A DNA stretch of 64,000 bases from PXAP01 sp964520585 (GCA_964520585.1 CAZFOO010000005.1:1-64000), one strand, 5' to 3'; positions 15,879 to 26,244 are shown, numbered from the stretch's first letter. Made by a program: numbers and translations. The notes: generated by a model from the letters alone, not told the origin.

Positions 15879-15950
15879 TTTGCATCAATGATGTCATAGT
15901 AGTAGGCACATAGCTTTGCATTATTGATGTCATAGTAGTGTGCGAAACTC
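15879..15950. repeat. 36-bp tandem duplication upstream of fetAB
   Basis: Two adjacent units, each starting TTTGCAT and containing TGATGTCATAGTAGT, at 15879-15914 and 15915-15950. The first unit overlaps a TATCTTTG (15875-15882) that fits the Bacteroidetes -7 element, so the duplication lies in or just after a likely promoter of the downstream genes. Confidence 0.7.
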
Positions 15951-16033
15951 CCGGATTATTCTTAAAAAATGCAACTATTCCTGCATTTTAATGGAAATAC
16001 CTGTTTTGCGATAACCAATTGGCATTTTTCATC

Positions 16034-16627
16034 ATGATCAGCGGAAAAAACATATCACTTTCATTTAATAGTACCTTTATTTTCCGGGATTTGACCTTTA
16101 GTATTCGCGGGGGAGAAAATGCCTGCTTTTCCGGTCCGTCGGGAAAAGGAAAATCATCCTTACTGAAAATAATACAGGGATATATTATCCCGGATACAGG
16201 GCAGGTTGAAATAGATGGTATGGATCTCAATATTGAAAATGTCAGAAAAATCAGATCAAAGATGGCGTATATTCCTCAGAATATTAATCTACCTGTCGAT
16301 AACGGAAAAGATCTGTTGAAATTAATTAATGACAGAAATGCTGAGAAAACGGTTGATTTTTTTATTGAGGAACTTGGAATGCCTGCTGACATGCTTACAC
16401 GCAGGTTTGATGAAATGAGCGGGGGACAGAAACAACGGGTTGTTATAGCTGTTTGCCTGTCTCTGGACCGGGAGATTATTTTGTTGGACGAACCAACTTC
16501 TTCTCTGGATGACGAATCCATAGATAAAGTGATCAGGGTTATGCAAAATCTTAAAAACAGAACTATTGTATCTGCTTCCCACAATCATAAATGGATTCGG
16601 TTTGTTGATAAAAAAATAAATTTGTGA
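16034..16627 (+). CDS. fetA: ABC transporter ATPase, FetA-like
   Basis: A 197-residue ABC ATPase when started at 16034; an ATG at 16019 adds five residues and is less likely. Motifs: Walker A GPSGKGKSS at about 34-42, Q-loop IPQN, signature MSGGQKQR, Walker B IILLDEPTSSLD and the switch His in SASHNH. The short length and the UPF0014-family permease encoded 140 bp downstream identify it as the ATPase of a FetAB (YbbL-YbbM) exporter, linked in Escherichia coli to iron efflux and resistance to oxidative stress. The substrate is inferred from that family only. Confidence 0.8.
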   Translation: MISGKNISLSFNSTFIFRDLTFSIRGGENACFSGPSGKGKSSLLKIIQGYIIPDTGQVEIDGMDLNIENVRKIRSKMAYIPQNINLPVDNGKDLLKLINDRNAEKTVDFFIEELGMPADMLTRRFDEMSGGQKQRVVIAVCLSLDREIILLDEPTSSLDDESIDKVIRVMQNLKNRTIVSASHNHKWIRFVDKKINL

Positions 16628-16768
16628 ATTTATATAATGCCGCTCTTTATGAAATATAATGGATATTTAATATAATACGGAGTGCTTCGGCATATTACTT
16701 TTTAATGTAATTGAATAAAACCAGGAACAAATAGTTTACCTGCCTCTAGTATTTATAAAATGAATTAG

Positions 16769-17557
16769 ATGATTGATATCAGTATTTTTGATCTGGCACT
16801 CGGTTTTGCAATTCTTACGATACCGTTACTGGTTTTCATATATTACCGCATAAAGCTGGTAAAAGATATGTTTATTAGTTTGGCGAGAATGATCGCACAA
16901 CTATCCCTTGTTGCTCTATATATGGAGTGGATATTCGATATGAACAATCCATGGATAAATTCTCTCTGGGTTTTTATTATGATCCTGGTTGGCGCCAGCA
17001 CCATTGTTTATCGTGTGAAACTTATATGGCATAATTTTCTTCTACCTGTTATTTTGGCAGGACTTTTGTCCATGATGATTATTGATGGTTTTTTTTTGGG
17101 GACTGTCATAAGGCTTGATTATTTTTTTGATGCACGTTATTTTATTCCAATTTCAGGTATGGTGCTGGGCAATTCTATTAATCATAATATTGTTGGACTG
17201 ACAACATATTTCGAAGGTCTATCGAAACGAAATGAACTTTACTATTTTATTTTAACAAATAACGGCAGCCGTAAGCAGGCAATACGGCCTTATATTCAGG
17301 ATGCTATTGTAAAGGCACTCAATCCCTTATTAGCTAATATGTCTGTTATCGGACTCATTTCACTACCCGGTATGATGACCGGGCAGATTTTGGGTGGTGC
17401 ATCTCCTGCAATTGCAATTAAATATCAGGTAATGATAATGTTAGCTATTTTTGTGGGTTGCACTATGATTCTGGTTATCAGTATCTTATTTTCAAATTTC
17501 TTTGTTTTTGACGCTTATGATAATATCAGGCCATTGCAGAATAATTCATCTAGATGA
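16769..17557 (+). CDS. fetB: UPF0014/FetB-type permease
   Basis: A 262-residue membrane protein with about seven hydrophobic segments. Family marks include ARMIAQLSLVALYMEWIF, PISGMVLGNSINHNIVGL and the loop SRKQAIRPYIQDAIVKALNP, then SVIGLISLPGMMTGQILGGA, the hallmark stretch of UPF0014 (YbbM/FetB) proteins. It pairs with the ATPase encoded just before it to form an inner-membrane exporter, probably for iron. The length is as usual for the family. Confidence 0.85.
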   Translation: MIDISIFDLALGFAILTIPLLVFIYYRIKLVKDMFISLARMIAQLSLVALYMEWIFDMNNPWINSLWVFIMILVGASTIVYRVKLIWHNFLLPVILAGLLSMMIIDGFFLGTVIRLDYFFDARYFIPISGMVLGNSINHNIVGLTTYFEGLSKRNELYYFILTNNGSRKQAIRPYIQDAIVKALNPLLANMSVIGLISLPGMMTGQILGGASPAIAIKYQVMIMLAIFVGCTMILVISILFSNFFVFDAYDNIRPLQNNSSR

Positions 17558-17816
17558 TGCTACGAAACAGAAAAAATGATAAACCGGATTATCAAACTTC
17601 ATGTATTTAATCAGACCAGAGGTATTAAATACCAGGAATATGACTGGCAAATAATCATGCTAATGGGTGTAGTTGTAGTTAATTAAATTATTTTAGGATT
17701 TGTAATGAGTGATTCAGGCTTTTTGCAATCCATTGTTAACCATACCTGAATCCAAAAAGGAGAAGCAGCAAAACCTGAGAGCAAAAAATAGATTCAGTTA
17801 AAAACCCAATGAAAGA

Positions 17817-18884
17817 ATGAATAATCTGAAAAAGATCAATCAAATACTTTTGTTTATCCTGATCGTTTTCGTAATGCTCTCTTTTGGAGCATCATTCTTA
17901 ATTCCTTTTATCTTTGGGATATTTTTTGCTTCTTTAATGACCCCCTTTTCCAATATCCTTGAAAAGATAAAAATAAACAGGATTTTTTCTTCACTTATCA
18001 GCACCGTTGTTATATTCATAGTGGTTGGTGGTATTTTATATATTTTTATATATCAGATGACTCTGTTCATGTCGGACATATCTGATGTAAGAAACGAAAT
18101 ACAGACTTTTATTCAGGATATTCAGGACCAGATCAGATCGCTGACAAATTTATCTTTGGAGGAACAGAAAAATATTTGGAAAAACAGATCAGATAATATT
18201 TTAATTGCAGCTGAATCAGCTCTTACCTCTTTTTTGGGTAACATATTAAATACAACAGCCGGATTTTTACTGGTGCTGGTATATGTGTTTCTATTACTGT
18301 ATTACAGGGATAAATTTACTGAAACCATTCTCAGATTTGCAAATAATGAAAAAAAAGATGAAACCGAGGCTGTCCTTAATAAAACAGGTAAGGTTGTGTA
18401 CCACTATTTATGGGGAAGAGCAAAGGTTATGAGCATTCTGGCAATAATGTATTACATCACTTTTTTGATTTTTGACATTCCTTATGCTGGCCTGCTTACT
18501 ATTTCCGGTGCCCTGGTTACAATAATCCCATATCTGGGGCCCTTTATCAGTGGTGTACTTCCTGTCTTGTTTTCAATTATTTATCTTCAAAATTTACAAA
18601 TAATTTTATTATTTACACTAATTATCTTCATTGAACAGATGATTGAAAGTTATGTTCTGGAGCCTTTGATTATTGGAAGTGAAGTAAAAATTAATCCATT
18701 AATTGTGATTGTTGCAATTACATTAGGTGGCATGATCTGGGGATTGGCAGGTATGATCTTGTTCGTCCCCTTATTTGCCATTATCAAGATTATTTCCATG
18801 CATACCCACGGACTGGAGCCTCTTGGTTATTTTTTCGCCCCCTCAAAGCAATCTGTTAGCGATGAACTGGATAATGATTTATAA
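17817..18884 (+). CDS. AI-2E family transporter
   Basis: A 355-residue polytopic membrane protein. An N-terminal pair of segments is followed by a charged helical region (DVRNEIQTFIQDIQDQIRSL) and then a C-terminal core with IPYLGPFISGVLPVLFSIIY, EQMIESYVLEPLIIGSEVKI and NPLIVIVAITLGGMIWGLAG. These are conserved in the AI-2E (UPF0118, PerM-like) family, whose members include quorum-signal exporters and sodium/proton antiporters. The substrate is unknown. It stands alone with a weak terminator behind it. Confidence 0.85.
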   Translation: MNNLKKINQILLFILIVFVMLSFGASFLIPFIFGIFFASLMTPFSNILEKIKINRIFSSLISTVVIFIVVGGILYIFIYQMTLFMSDISDVRNEIQTFIQDIQDQIRSLTNLSLEEQKNIWKNRSDNILIAAESALTSFLGNILNTTAGFLLVLVYVFLLLYYRDKFTETILRFANNEKKDETEAVLNKTGKVVYHYLWGRAKVMSILAIMYYITFLIFDIPYAGLLTISGALVTIIPYLGPFISGVLPVLFSIIYLQNLQIILLFTLIIFIEQMIESYVLEPLIIGSEVKINPLIVIVAITLGGMIWGLAGMILFVPLFAIIKIISMHTHGLEPLGYFFAPSKQSVSDELDNDL

Positions 18885-18885
18885 T

Positions 18886-18911
18886 TGTTGTGGAAAAACA
18901 ACACAGTTTTT
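18886..18911 (+). terminator. Weak terminator after the AI-2E transporter
   Basis: TGTTGT (18886-18891) pairs with ACAACA (18898-18903), followed by CAGTTTTTG. The stem is short and AT-rich. Confidence 0.45.
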
Positions 18912-19316
18912 GCAATTTTTCTACAATTATATAATTCCCCTTATCTAAAATTATCCATCTCTTCTGTCTAAACATTAATTGTTCAGTCCATAAAAAGGGA
19001 CATACAGCAAAGAAAACAACTCAAATAATTTTCAACCTGAACTGCGCTGAGAACAGCATTATACCATTAAGTTTTCATTCATTTTTGTCAAACAGATTAT
19101 GTTACCGGAATTATCTAATAAATCATCTCAGTGATTATTATTAATATCATTATTACTGGCATGTATTTGGCATAAAAGAATTGAATATAATATTTAAAGT
19201 GAAAATAATATTCAGAAAGGGAGATTTGAAAAATCTCAAACGGCATTATCAATTCTTTAATAATGATTTAAAGATCAGTAATCTGCCATTATATAATAAT
19301 TTAAAATTTGTAAATC
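18912..19316. other. AT-rich gap upstream of htrA
   Basis: About 400 bp with no open frame of note and no repeat in common with other parts of the window. It presumably holds the protease promoter, but no convincing -7/-33 pair was found. Confidence 0.5.
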
Positions 19317-20749
19317 ATGAGAAGAAGAAAATTTAATCTTAATTTATTAATTGCTTTATTTGCTGGGATGGTAATGATTCCGGCATTTACTTTATGCGAT
19401 GATTCATCGGAAAGCAGGGCAAGAAACAATTCTCAGAATAATGAATTGCAATCCGGCGTATCCGGAGATTCCGGTCCGGGAAATACCGATTTCACCCGTG
19501 CCGCCAACCATACTATTAACGGTGTGGTACACGTTAAAACACTAACAGAAAGAGAAGGAGGCCGTAGTCCCCTTGAATTCTTTTTTGGTCCACAGGAACG
19601 GGAACAGGAACGACAACCTCAGGAAGGTATGGGGTCAGGTGTGATAATTACGGCCGATGGATATATAGTCACCAACCATCACGTTATAGCTGAGGCAGAT
19701 GAGATAGAAGTGACCCTGCAAGATCAACGAACATATAGTGCAGAAGTGGTCGGTCAGGATCCTAATACAGATATTGCAATACTGAAGATTGATGAAACGG
19801 ATCTGTCTTTTATTGAAATCGGCAATTCAGATGATCTGGAGGTAGGAGAATGGGTGTTGGCTGTGGGAAATCCTTTCGGACTGACATCTTCGGTTACAGC
19901 AGGAATTATAAGTGCTAAGGAAAGATCACTGGGAGCACTTCAGGGCGGAGAAATGCCTATTGAATCTTTTTTGCAGACTGATGCAGCTGTTAATATGGGT
20001 AATAGCGGAGGTGCACTGGTGAATCTTAGAGGAGAACTAATAGGTGTACCAACATTGATCATCTCTCCTACCCGTACTCATATTGGTACTGCATTTGCGA
20101 TACCTTCCGTCATCGTTCGAAGGGTTAAAGATGATATTATAGAATTTGGAGAGGTAAGAAGGGGTATCCTGGGCGTATCAATTAGGGATGTTACTTCAGA
20201 ACTTGCAGAAGAAGAAGGAATTGAAGAGATTGAAGGGGTTTATGTTGAACATGTAATAGACGGCAGTGCAGCTGGTCAGGCAGGGGTCCAAAGGGGCGAT
20301 GTGATTCTTGAAGTCAACGGAAATCCTGTAAACAGTCCAAGCGGACTTCAACTGGAGATCAGCCGTCATCATCCTGGAGAGAGTGTGGAATTATTGATCA
20401 TGAGAGACGGAAGCAGGTCGGAATTAACTGCAGAGTTGATAACTATGGAAGAACATAATGAACTGGTTATGCAACAGCAGGAATCATTACTGGGGCTACT
20501 TTTAGAATGGTTCCCGAAGATTTAAAAGAAAAGCTTGAATTACCGGGAGGAGTTCAGGTAACGGAAATAGAAAGCGGTCCGTTACAATCTGCCGGCATGA
20601 GAGAAGGATTCATCATAGTAGGCATCAATAATCAATTAGTTCAGCAACCGTCACATGTTCTTCAATTATTGGAGGACTATTCAGGAAATGTAGTAATACA
20701 GGGAGTTTATCCTGACGGTTCATCTGCTACATACGCATTCAATATGTAA
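19317..20749 (+). pseudogene. degP: HtrA/DegP family serine protease, interrupted by a frameshift
   Basis: The first frame (19317-20525) encodes a signal or anchor segment, a trypsin-like domain and PDZ1 (ILGVSIRDVTSELAEEEGIE onwards). The catalytic triad is intact at about H122 (TNHHV), D152 (NTDIAIL) and S230 (MGNSGGALV). It runs out at LLLEWFPKI. PDZ2 continues in the next frame (to 20749) as GATFRMVPEDLKEKLELPGG and SAGMREGFIIVG. The two frames join perfectly if one G is restored in the GGGG run near 20491-20494, giving LLGATFRMVPEDL. This is either a recent loss of PDZ2, phase variation at the G run, or a sequencing error. The protein is a periplasmic protease-chaperone. Confidence 0.85.
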
Positions 20750-20934
20750 ATTTCTTTAGGCCAAAAGTATTACAGATGACCATCCGTTTGTTAAGTCACG
20801 CGAAAAAGGCATGCACATAGTTTATTTGCAAAATATAATTAATTGATTATTAACATTATTGATATGCTTTATTAAAGTAAAAAAAGGATTTTGGATGAGT
20901 GTTGAAAAAAATGCTGCCCGACTATCTGCGGCTG

Positions 20935-21654
20935 TTAATTATTATAATTAACCGGTTCCAAAGTCTCCGGCACATTTGAATCACGATTTTTATCGGTTAT
21001 TCTCTTACTGATGCTATATGCATTCATTCTGCCTGGATCAAATGGCTGCAATAAAGATTTCCGAAAGGATTTATCTTTATTCAGCCATTTTTTTTCAGTC
21101 ACCTGATCAAGTATTACGGGCATTCTTCTTTTGCTGTTATGTATTTTAGCTGTCAGGGAGTTTGCGTCACAAGTGATGATTGAAAACGAACGTAAGATCT
21201 CCCCAGTGTGTTCATTGATCCATTCTTCCCAAATACCGGCGAAGGAAAAAACCGGCATGTCGGGTATGAAAATAAAGAAGGGGGTTTTTCCGGTGGACTT
21301 GTGCATCCATTCGAAATAACCTGTAGCTGGTATCAAGCAGGGCCTGTAAGAATATGCACCTCTGAAACTGGGTTTTGAGTCAACAGTCTCAGCCCTTGCG
21401 TTAAGAGTTGCCGACCGAATCTTAAGTGCCTGTTCTTCATTTTTAACCCACGAAGGTACCAGTCCCCATTGCATTAATTCCATGTTTAAATCATCTGTTC
21501 TATTAACCTTATAAACAGATGGTAATGAATTGTGATTAAATCCATTTACGTGATAATAAACCGGCTCCGGATTAATTCCGGTCCTTTTAATATTTATACC
21601 ATACCGGTCTGCGATCTCCCGGGCGGTCTTCGCTAAGGAATAATGATAACACAT
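20935..21654 (-). CDS. yedK: SRAP domain protein (YedK/HMCES type)
   Basis: A 239-residue SOS-response-associated peptidase-like protein. The catalytic Cys follows the initiator Met (MCYHYSL), and the other conserved sites are present: LMQWGLVPSWVK, TLNARAETVDSKPSFR, CLIPATGYFEWM and IHNSKRRMPVIL (active-site His). SRAP proteins form a covalent thiazolidine crosslink with abasic sites in single-stranded DNA, shielding them during replication. The length is standard. The start is certain because the Cys must be residue 2. Confidence 0.93.
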   Translation of the reverse strand: MCYHYSLAKTAREIADRYGINIKRTGINPEPVYYHVNGFNHNSLPSVYKVNRTDDLNMELMQWGLVPSWVKNEEQALKIRSATLNARAETVDSKPSFRGAYSYRPCLIPATGYFEWMHKSTGKTPFFIFIPDMPVFSFAGIWEEWINEHTGEILRSFSIITCDANSLTAKIHNSKRRMPVILDQVTEKKWLNKDKSFRKSLLQPFDPGRMNAYSISKRITDKNRDSNVPETLEPVNYNN

Positions 21655-21740
21655 AGGGACTTATTAAGTACTTTCCGTTAATGATAATGTAATAAAGCTG
21701 ATACGCTTTTACATACAATTGGCTTATGAAGTCATTTCTG

Positions 21741-22664
21741 TTACTGATCCTGCTGGTCCCTTGCTTCACCAATACCAATCCTGTTCCCATCTAAATATGC
21801 GGCAATAAAAACATTTGTGATATCAAGCGATTCCATAACCTCCTCGGCTTTTTCAAATGTTGCATAAGGACCAAAATAATATTTATACCAGTTATCCTCC
21901 TGCATCAGTTTAACCTCTTTATTACCACTGTAAATTTCCCGGATCTCCTCTTCCGGAATTTCCCGTATATGTGCGGCAATCTGCACTATATAGGTTATTC
22001 CCTCAAACGATTCTTTTATTCCTGATGTATCATTGCTTGCCTCTTGCTGAACTTTTTCCTCATTATCGTCTTTGATCACCCGTACAACTCTTTCAGGTGA
22101 ATCCTCCATTATTGTGATATCATCATCCCAGTCGTAAGCATACATTACAGGATAATCCTGGTAAACACGCAGGGCTCTTCCCATATTTAACAGTGCCATC
22201 TGTTCAAGGTCATAAGCCATCATATAAATATCTTTTACGCTGGTTAATTCTTCGGCATTCTCAGCTTCGGCTTTTAATATCTCTGCCTTGTTCAAATTCT
22301 CCAGGGCTTTGCTCTCCAATTCAAAGGCCCTGTCCAGTTCCGGTGGCAAAGTACCGGGAAGATCATCACGTTCACTTTTACAATAGCGTTCATAAATATC
22401 ATATAGTTCCCGGCTGGCAGTGAAAAGTTCATTAAACGCTTTTTCCGTATCTTCCCTGTTCTCAGATGAAGAGGCCTGTGCAATAAGATCTTCAGCATTA
22501 TCCTTTCGTTGTTCTATCCGTGTCAACCTTTTTTGGTCACGATCAGAAAATTCAAGGTGAAGATTCTTTAAGTTAGACCATATATCTAATTGTAGTTCTG
22601 ATGAATATAGTTTTGATGAAAATGAATTTAATATCAGAAAAATAATGATTAACAGCGGTTTCAT
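21741..22664 (-). CDS. Secreted protein with SPOR-like C-terminal region
   Basis: A 307-residue protein with a signal peptide (LLIIIFLILNSFSSKLYS), a long helical middle rich in E, K and A (residues about 30-200) and a C-terminal segment TYIVQIAAHIREIPEEEIRE, KLMQEDNWYKYYFGPYATFE and KAEEVMESLD. This last part has the pattern of a SPOR-like domain (YxVQIxA ... WYKYxxGxYxxxxxA), which binds denuded peptidoglycan. The protein is probably periplasmic and envelope-associated. Similar proteins occur in Bacteroidetes without a known role. It is transcribed away from fetAB and towards yedK, with 86 bp between. Confidence 0.65.
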   Translation of the reverse strand: MKPLLIIIFLILNSFSSKLYSSELQLDIWSNLKNLHLEFSDRDQKRLTRIEQRKDNAEDLIAQASSSENREDTEKAFNELFTASRELYDIYERYCKSERDDLPGTLPPELDRAFELESKALENLNKAEILKAEAENAEELTSVKDIYMMAYDLEQMALLNMGRALRVYQDYPVMYAYDWDDDITIMEDSPERVVRVIKDDNEEKVQQEASNDTSGIKESFEGITYIVQIAAHIREIPEEEIREIYSGNKEVKLMQEDNWYKYYFGPYATFEKAEEVMESLDITNVFIAAYLDGNRIGIGEARDQQDQ

Positions 22665-22986
22665 ATTTATAAAATATAGTTATCAGTTATTTATTCATAC
22701 GGACAAACATAAGAATTATTATAGACCGGAAGAATTTAGTGTTAATAGTTTTATCATCCAATCTTGATTTCACCCTCCCTGAATAATATGAGTCCTCAGA
22801 TAATCAGGTATATGCCAAATTATCCAATTTTTAGTACCGAGGGTAACCCGTTATCAGGGAAACCCCGTCAATGGCTATAATTTTAATTCTGATGACGACT
22901 CTGGACCGGTCAGGTAAATTTTTCATATCTTTTTTATATAAAAGTAGTATTTTTTTCCCAATGGTATAAATTTATTCGAAAAAACC
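22665..22986. other. Gap without a supported gene
   Basis: About 320 bp of AT-rich sequence between two minus-strand genes; no open frame, hairpin or repeat stood out. Confidence 0.5.
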
Positions 22987-23388
22987 TTAACTCTTACTAT
23001 CCTCTATATCACTTAGTTGAAGGTTGAGAGCGCGGACTGATATCTGGATTTCCCATATTGAGATACCTAATGAGGCGATCAGCAGCAACAATGCAATACC
23101 GAAAACATACACAGCAGTAATCATAGAACCAATATAGATCAAAAACATGCAAACCACACAAAGTAACAAACTTGTGATACCGTATATCTGCATATGACGG
23201 ATAAGAGATAACCGTAGCCTGAGATTTTTTATTTGCCCGAATAACCTTTCATCAGGGTTCTCCTTGTATTTTGCATGCAGACTTCTTACCAGTGCAGCCA
23301 GAGCAAGAAAACGGTTCGTATAAGCAAGCAGCAACAAAGAAATTGCTGAAAATAATAACGCAGGGGTTGTAAGTGTAAGATCGGTCAT
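22987..23388 (-). CDS. DUF2721 membrane protein
   Basis: A 133-residue protein when started at 23388 (MTDLTLTTPALLFSAISLLL). A longer frame to 23436 would overlap the AEC gene and lacks support. The pattern TPALLFSAISLLLLAYTNRF, then LAALVRSLHAKY, RLRLSLIRHMQIYGITSLL and WEIQISVRALNLQLSDIE matches DUF2721, a family of small proteins with three membrane helices and unknown function. It follows the AEC transporter gene closely on the same strand and is probably cotranscribed. Confidence 0.8.
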   Translation of the reverse strand: MTDLTLTTPALLFSAISLLLLAYTNRFLALAALVRSLHAKYKENPDERLFGQIKNLRLRLSLIRHMQIYGITSLLLCVVCMFLIYIGSMITAVYVFGIALLLLIASLGISIWEIQISVRALNLQLSDIEDSKS

Positions 23389-23416
23389 AATTAATTTTCT
23401 TATATTGTTATGAATT

Positions 23417-24376
23417 TTAAAATGTAATGGTTTCAATCATCCAGTAGAGAAAAGGAAGAGTAAACAGACTCATTAACGTGGAGATGAAAACATTTTCCAT
23501 TGCATGAGCATCATCGGCGTTAAATTTTTTTGCAAGGACAACGATTATCGCCATACAGGGTGTGCCGGATTGTAAGATTACAACTGAAAAAGCCACTGGG
23601 TCAATATTTAAAGATAGTAAATTTAGTATCGCTTTAAATATTATTATAAGTAAAACAGGAGAGATAACCATTTTATTAATGGACAGCAGGTACGTCTGAC
23701 CTCTTTTGAATACCTTCCGGATATTTGTTTGGGCAAGCATGCTGCCAATATATAGCATTGATAAATAGCTGGTTGTTTCGCCCAGTCCGGTCAATGGGGT
23801 GTCAATAACTTTAGGTATGCTTATTCCCGAAAGCATAAACATGATTCCTGCGAAAAATGCTATGGTATTGGGGTTTATAAGATTCTTCATTTTCTGTCCC
23901 ATACTGGGAGATGACGAATAATTAAGTAAATTCACTCCTATAGTCCACATCACTGAAGTTGAAGCAAGGTAAAACAACGTAGCATAAAAAAGTGCTTCTC
24001 CTCCAGGGAAGAGTGCATTCATCAATGGAAAACCCAGGAAAACTATATTACCGAAAGCAGTATGAAGAATATGAATTGCATAAGTTTCTCTTCCCAGTTT
24101 CTGTGCAATCGCGGATAGCTTCCCTGTGAATAGCAGGAAAAATAATGAAGCCAGTGCCATTACAATTACCAGCAAACCATTATTGAGCAGTTCAACAGTA
24201 ATATCCAGTGTGGTAAAGGAACTTAGTATAAGCAAGGGAAGTGTAATATTGAATACCAGCGAGGCAATGCCCTCTTTCAATTTTTCTGTAATAATACCCG
24301 CTTTTGCGGCAATAACGCCAATGCAGACAATTACACCCAGAATGGTTATTTGATTAAGTATTATCTCAGATTGCAC
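23417..24376 (-). CDS. AEC family permease
   Basis: A 319-residue protein with about ten hydrophobic segments, typical of the auxin efflux carrier (AEC, PF03547) family: GVIAAKAGIITEKLKEGIAS, FNITLPLLILSSF, AFGNIVFLGFPLMNALFPGG, and near the end LQSGTPCMAIIVVLAKKFNA, DDAHAMENVFISTLMSLFTL. Bacterial members export or import organic acids such as malate. The substrate here is unknown. The usual N-in, 5+5 helix layout and length are kept. Confidence 0.85.
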   Translation of the reverse strand: MQSEIILNQITILGVIVCIGVIAAKAGIITEKLKEGIASLVFNITLPLLILSSFTTLDITVELLNNGLLVIVMALASLFFLLFTGKLSAIAQKLGRETYAIHILHTAFGNIVFLGFPLMNALFPGGEALFYATLFYLASTSVMWTIGVNLLNYSSSPSMGQKMKNLINPNTIAFFAGIMFMLSGISIPKVIDTPLTGLGETTSYLSMLYIGSMLAQTNIRKVFKRGQTYLLSINKMVISPVLLIIIFKAILNLLSLNIDPVAFSVVILQSGTPCMAIIVVLAKKFNADDAHAMENVFISTLMSLFTLPFLYWMIETITF

Positions 24377-24513
24377 ACCTTTTATTTAATGCGCAAAACT
24401 ATAAAATTTAAGTAATATCTCAATATAGCAGCGATTATTATGCAGATCGGAAATGAAAGCATGGTGGTTATTAAAAAAACATTTAGGTTTGCCTTAAATT
24501 TTCACTAATTTAA

Positions 24514-26244
24514 ATGAAGCCGGTTATTTACCAGATATTTGTCAGACTTTTCGGCAATAAGTCCACCGAAGTAAAAGTTTATGGCACCATAGATGAAAAT
24601 GGATGTGGAAAATTTGAAGATATTAATGAATCAGCACTTAATTCCTTAAAAGACTTTGGAATTACCCACATCTGGTATACCGGTATTATTGAACATGCTG
24701 TAGCAAATGATTATTCACAATTTGGTATTGAGAATGATTATCCTGAAATTGTTAAGGGAAGAGCCGGTTCACCATATGCAATAAAAGATTATTATGATGT
24801 TAATCCCGATCTGGCCAATGATATTCCCGGCAGAATGCGGGAATTCGACGAACTTATAGCGAGGACACATGCTGCTGGAATTAAAGTAATAATTGATTTT
24901 GTACCTAATCACCTGGCAAGATTATATAAATCAGATGAAACCCCACATGCGAACAATGATGATTTTGGGGCTAATGATACCCCTGAGGAATCTTTTTCAG
25001 CAAAAAATGATTTTTATTACTTTCCAGGAGAAGCACTTAAACTTCCTGATGAGGTCTTAAAAAGAAATGCTGTCATAACCGATTATAGAAAAAATCCTTC
25101 CCCATATACAGAATTCCCCGCAAGGGCTACAGGAAATGATTGTTTCAGGCCTGATCCTGGTATCGGAGACTGGTACGAAACGGTAAAGCTTAATTATGGA
25201 ATAGATTATCTTAAGGGAAAACAAAAACATTTTCAACCCCTTCCTCCTGTATGGGAAAAGATGAAGTCAGTAATACTTTACTGGGCAAACCGCAAAGTTG
25301 ATGGCTTCAGGGTTGATATGGCTGAAATGGTGCCGCTGGAATTCTGGGAATGGCTTATACCTGTCATAAAATACCAATATTCTGAAATAATATTTATAGC
25401 AGAAATATATCAACCTCATCTATATAAAGATTTCATTGAAACCGGCGGATTTGATTTTTTATATGATAAAATAGATTTTTATGAATCGACCCGCAATGTG
25501 ATTGAAGGAAAGGAAGATATTGGTTCATTTACAAGGTGCTGGCAGCGAATAGGCCAGCTTGAAAAAAATATGCTCAGGTTTCTTGAAAATCATGATGAAC
25601 AAAGAATTGCATCCCGGTTTTTTGCCGGGAATCCATGGAAAGCAATTCCGGGAATGGTACTTGCTGCCACAATGAATTCGGGACCATTATTATTGTATTC
25701 CGGACAGGAAGTTGGTGAACCGGCTGAAGGAAGCAGTGGTTTCAGTGGTGATGACGGACGCACAAGTATTTTTGATTATTGGACTGTACCTAATCTTCAA
25801 CTATGGATGAACGCTGGAGAGTTCAATGAAGAAGCACTCCCGGCAGATCTGGCGGATTTAAGAAATGTTTATGCCGGGATAATCAGGCTATGCCATGATC
25901 ACAGAATGTTCAGCCAAGGAGGATTTTATGACCTGATGTGGATAAATCAGGAAATGATTGAATCTACCAATGCAAGAATATTTGCATACTTACGTTATGA
26001 TAACCGGGAATCATCCGTGATTATATTAAATTTCGCCAATGTTTTTTACAGAGATGTAAATCTATATATTCCGGAAGATGCCTGCAAGTTAATGCATTGC
26101 AAAGATGGAAGCAATCTTGTTAAAATAATATCCTTCCCTTATGGCAATGATTTTGCAATAAGGGAAATGACAGATGGCCCGCTGAAATATACTTTTAATA
26201 TTGCACCCCATTCTGCCATTATTATGTTTCTTGAAAGTTTTTAA
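24514..26244 (+). CDS. GH13 alpha-amylase family glycoside hydrolase
   Basis: A 576-residue GH13 enzyme with all four family motifs: DFVPNH (128-133), GFRVDMAEM with the nucleophile near D268, FIAEIY with the acid/base near E297, and FLENHDEQR with the third acid near D361. No signal peptide is present, so it acts in the cytoplasm on alpha-glucans or maltooligosaccharides. The C-terminal 100 residues form the usual beta-sandwich (domain C). The variant DEQ after the third motif recalls maltogenic or branching-type subfamilies, but the specificity cannot be named. It is a single gene, 47 bp before the TonB-like gene. Confidence 0.9.
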   Translation: MKPVIYQIFVRLFGNKSTEVKVYGTIDENGCGKFEDINESALNSLKDFGITHIWYTGIIEHAVANDYSQFGIENDYPEIVKGRAGSPYAIKDYYDVNPDLANDIPGRMREFDELIARTHAAGIKVIIDFVPNHLARLYKSDETPHANNDDFGANDTPEESFSAKNDFYYFPGEALKLPDEVLKRNAVITDYRKNPSPYTEFPARATGNDCFRPDPGIGDWYETVKLNYGIDYLKGKQKHFQPLPPVWEKMKSVILYWANRKVDGFRVDMAEMVPLEFWEWLIPVIKYQYSEIIFIAEIYQPHLYKDFIETGGFDFLYDKIDFYESTRNVIEGKEDIGSFTRCWQRIGQLEKNMLRFLENHDEQRIASRFFAGNPWKAIPGMVLAATMNSGPLLLYSGQEVGEPAEGSSGFSGDDGRTSIFDYWTVPNLQLWMNAGEFNEEALPADLADLRNVYAGIIRLCHDHRMFSQGGFYDLMWINQEMIESTNARIFAYLRYDNRESSVIILNFANVFYRDVNLYIPEDACKLMHCKDGSNLVKIISFPYGNDFAIREMTDGPLKYTFNIAPHSAIIMFLESF

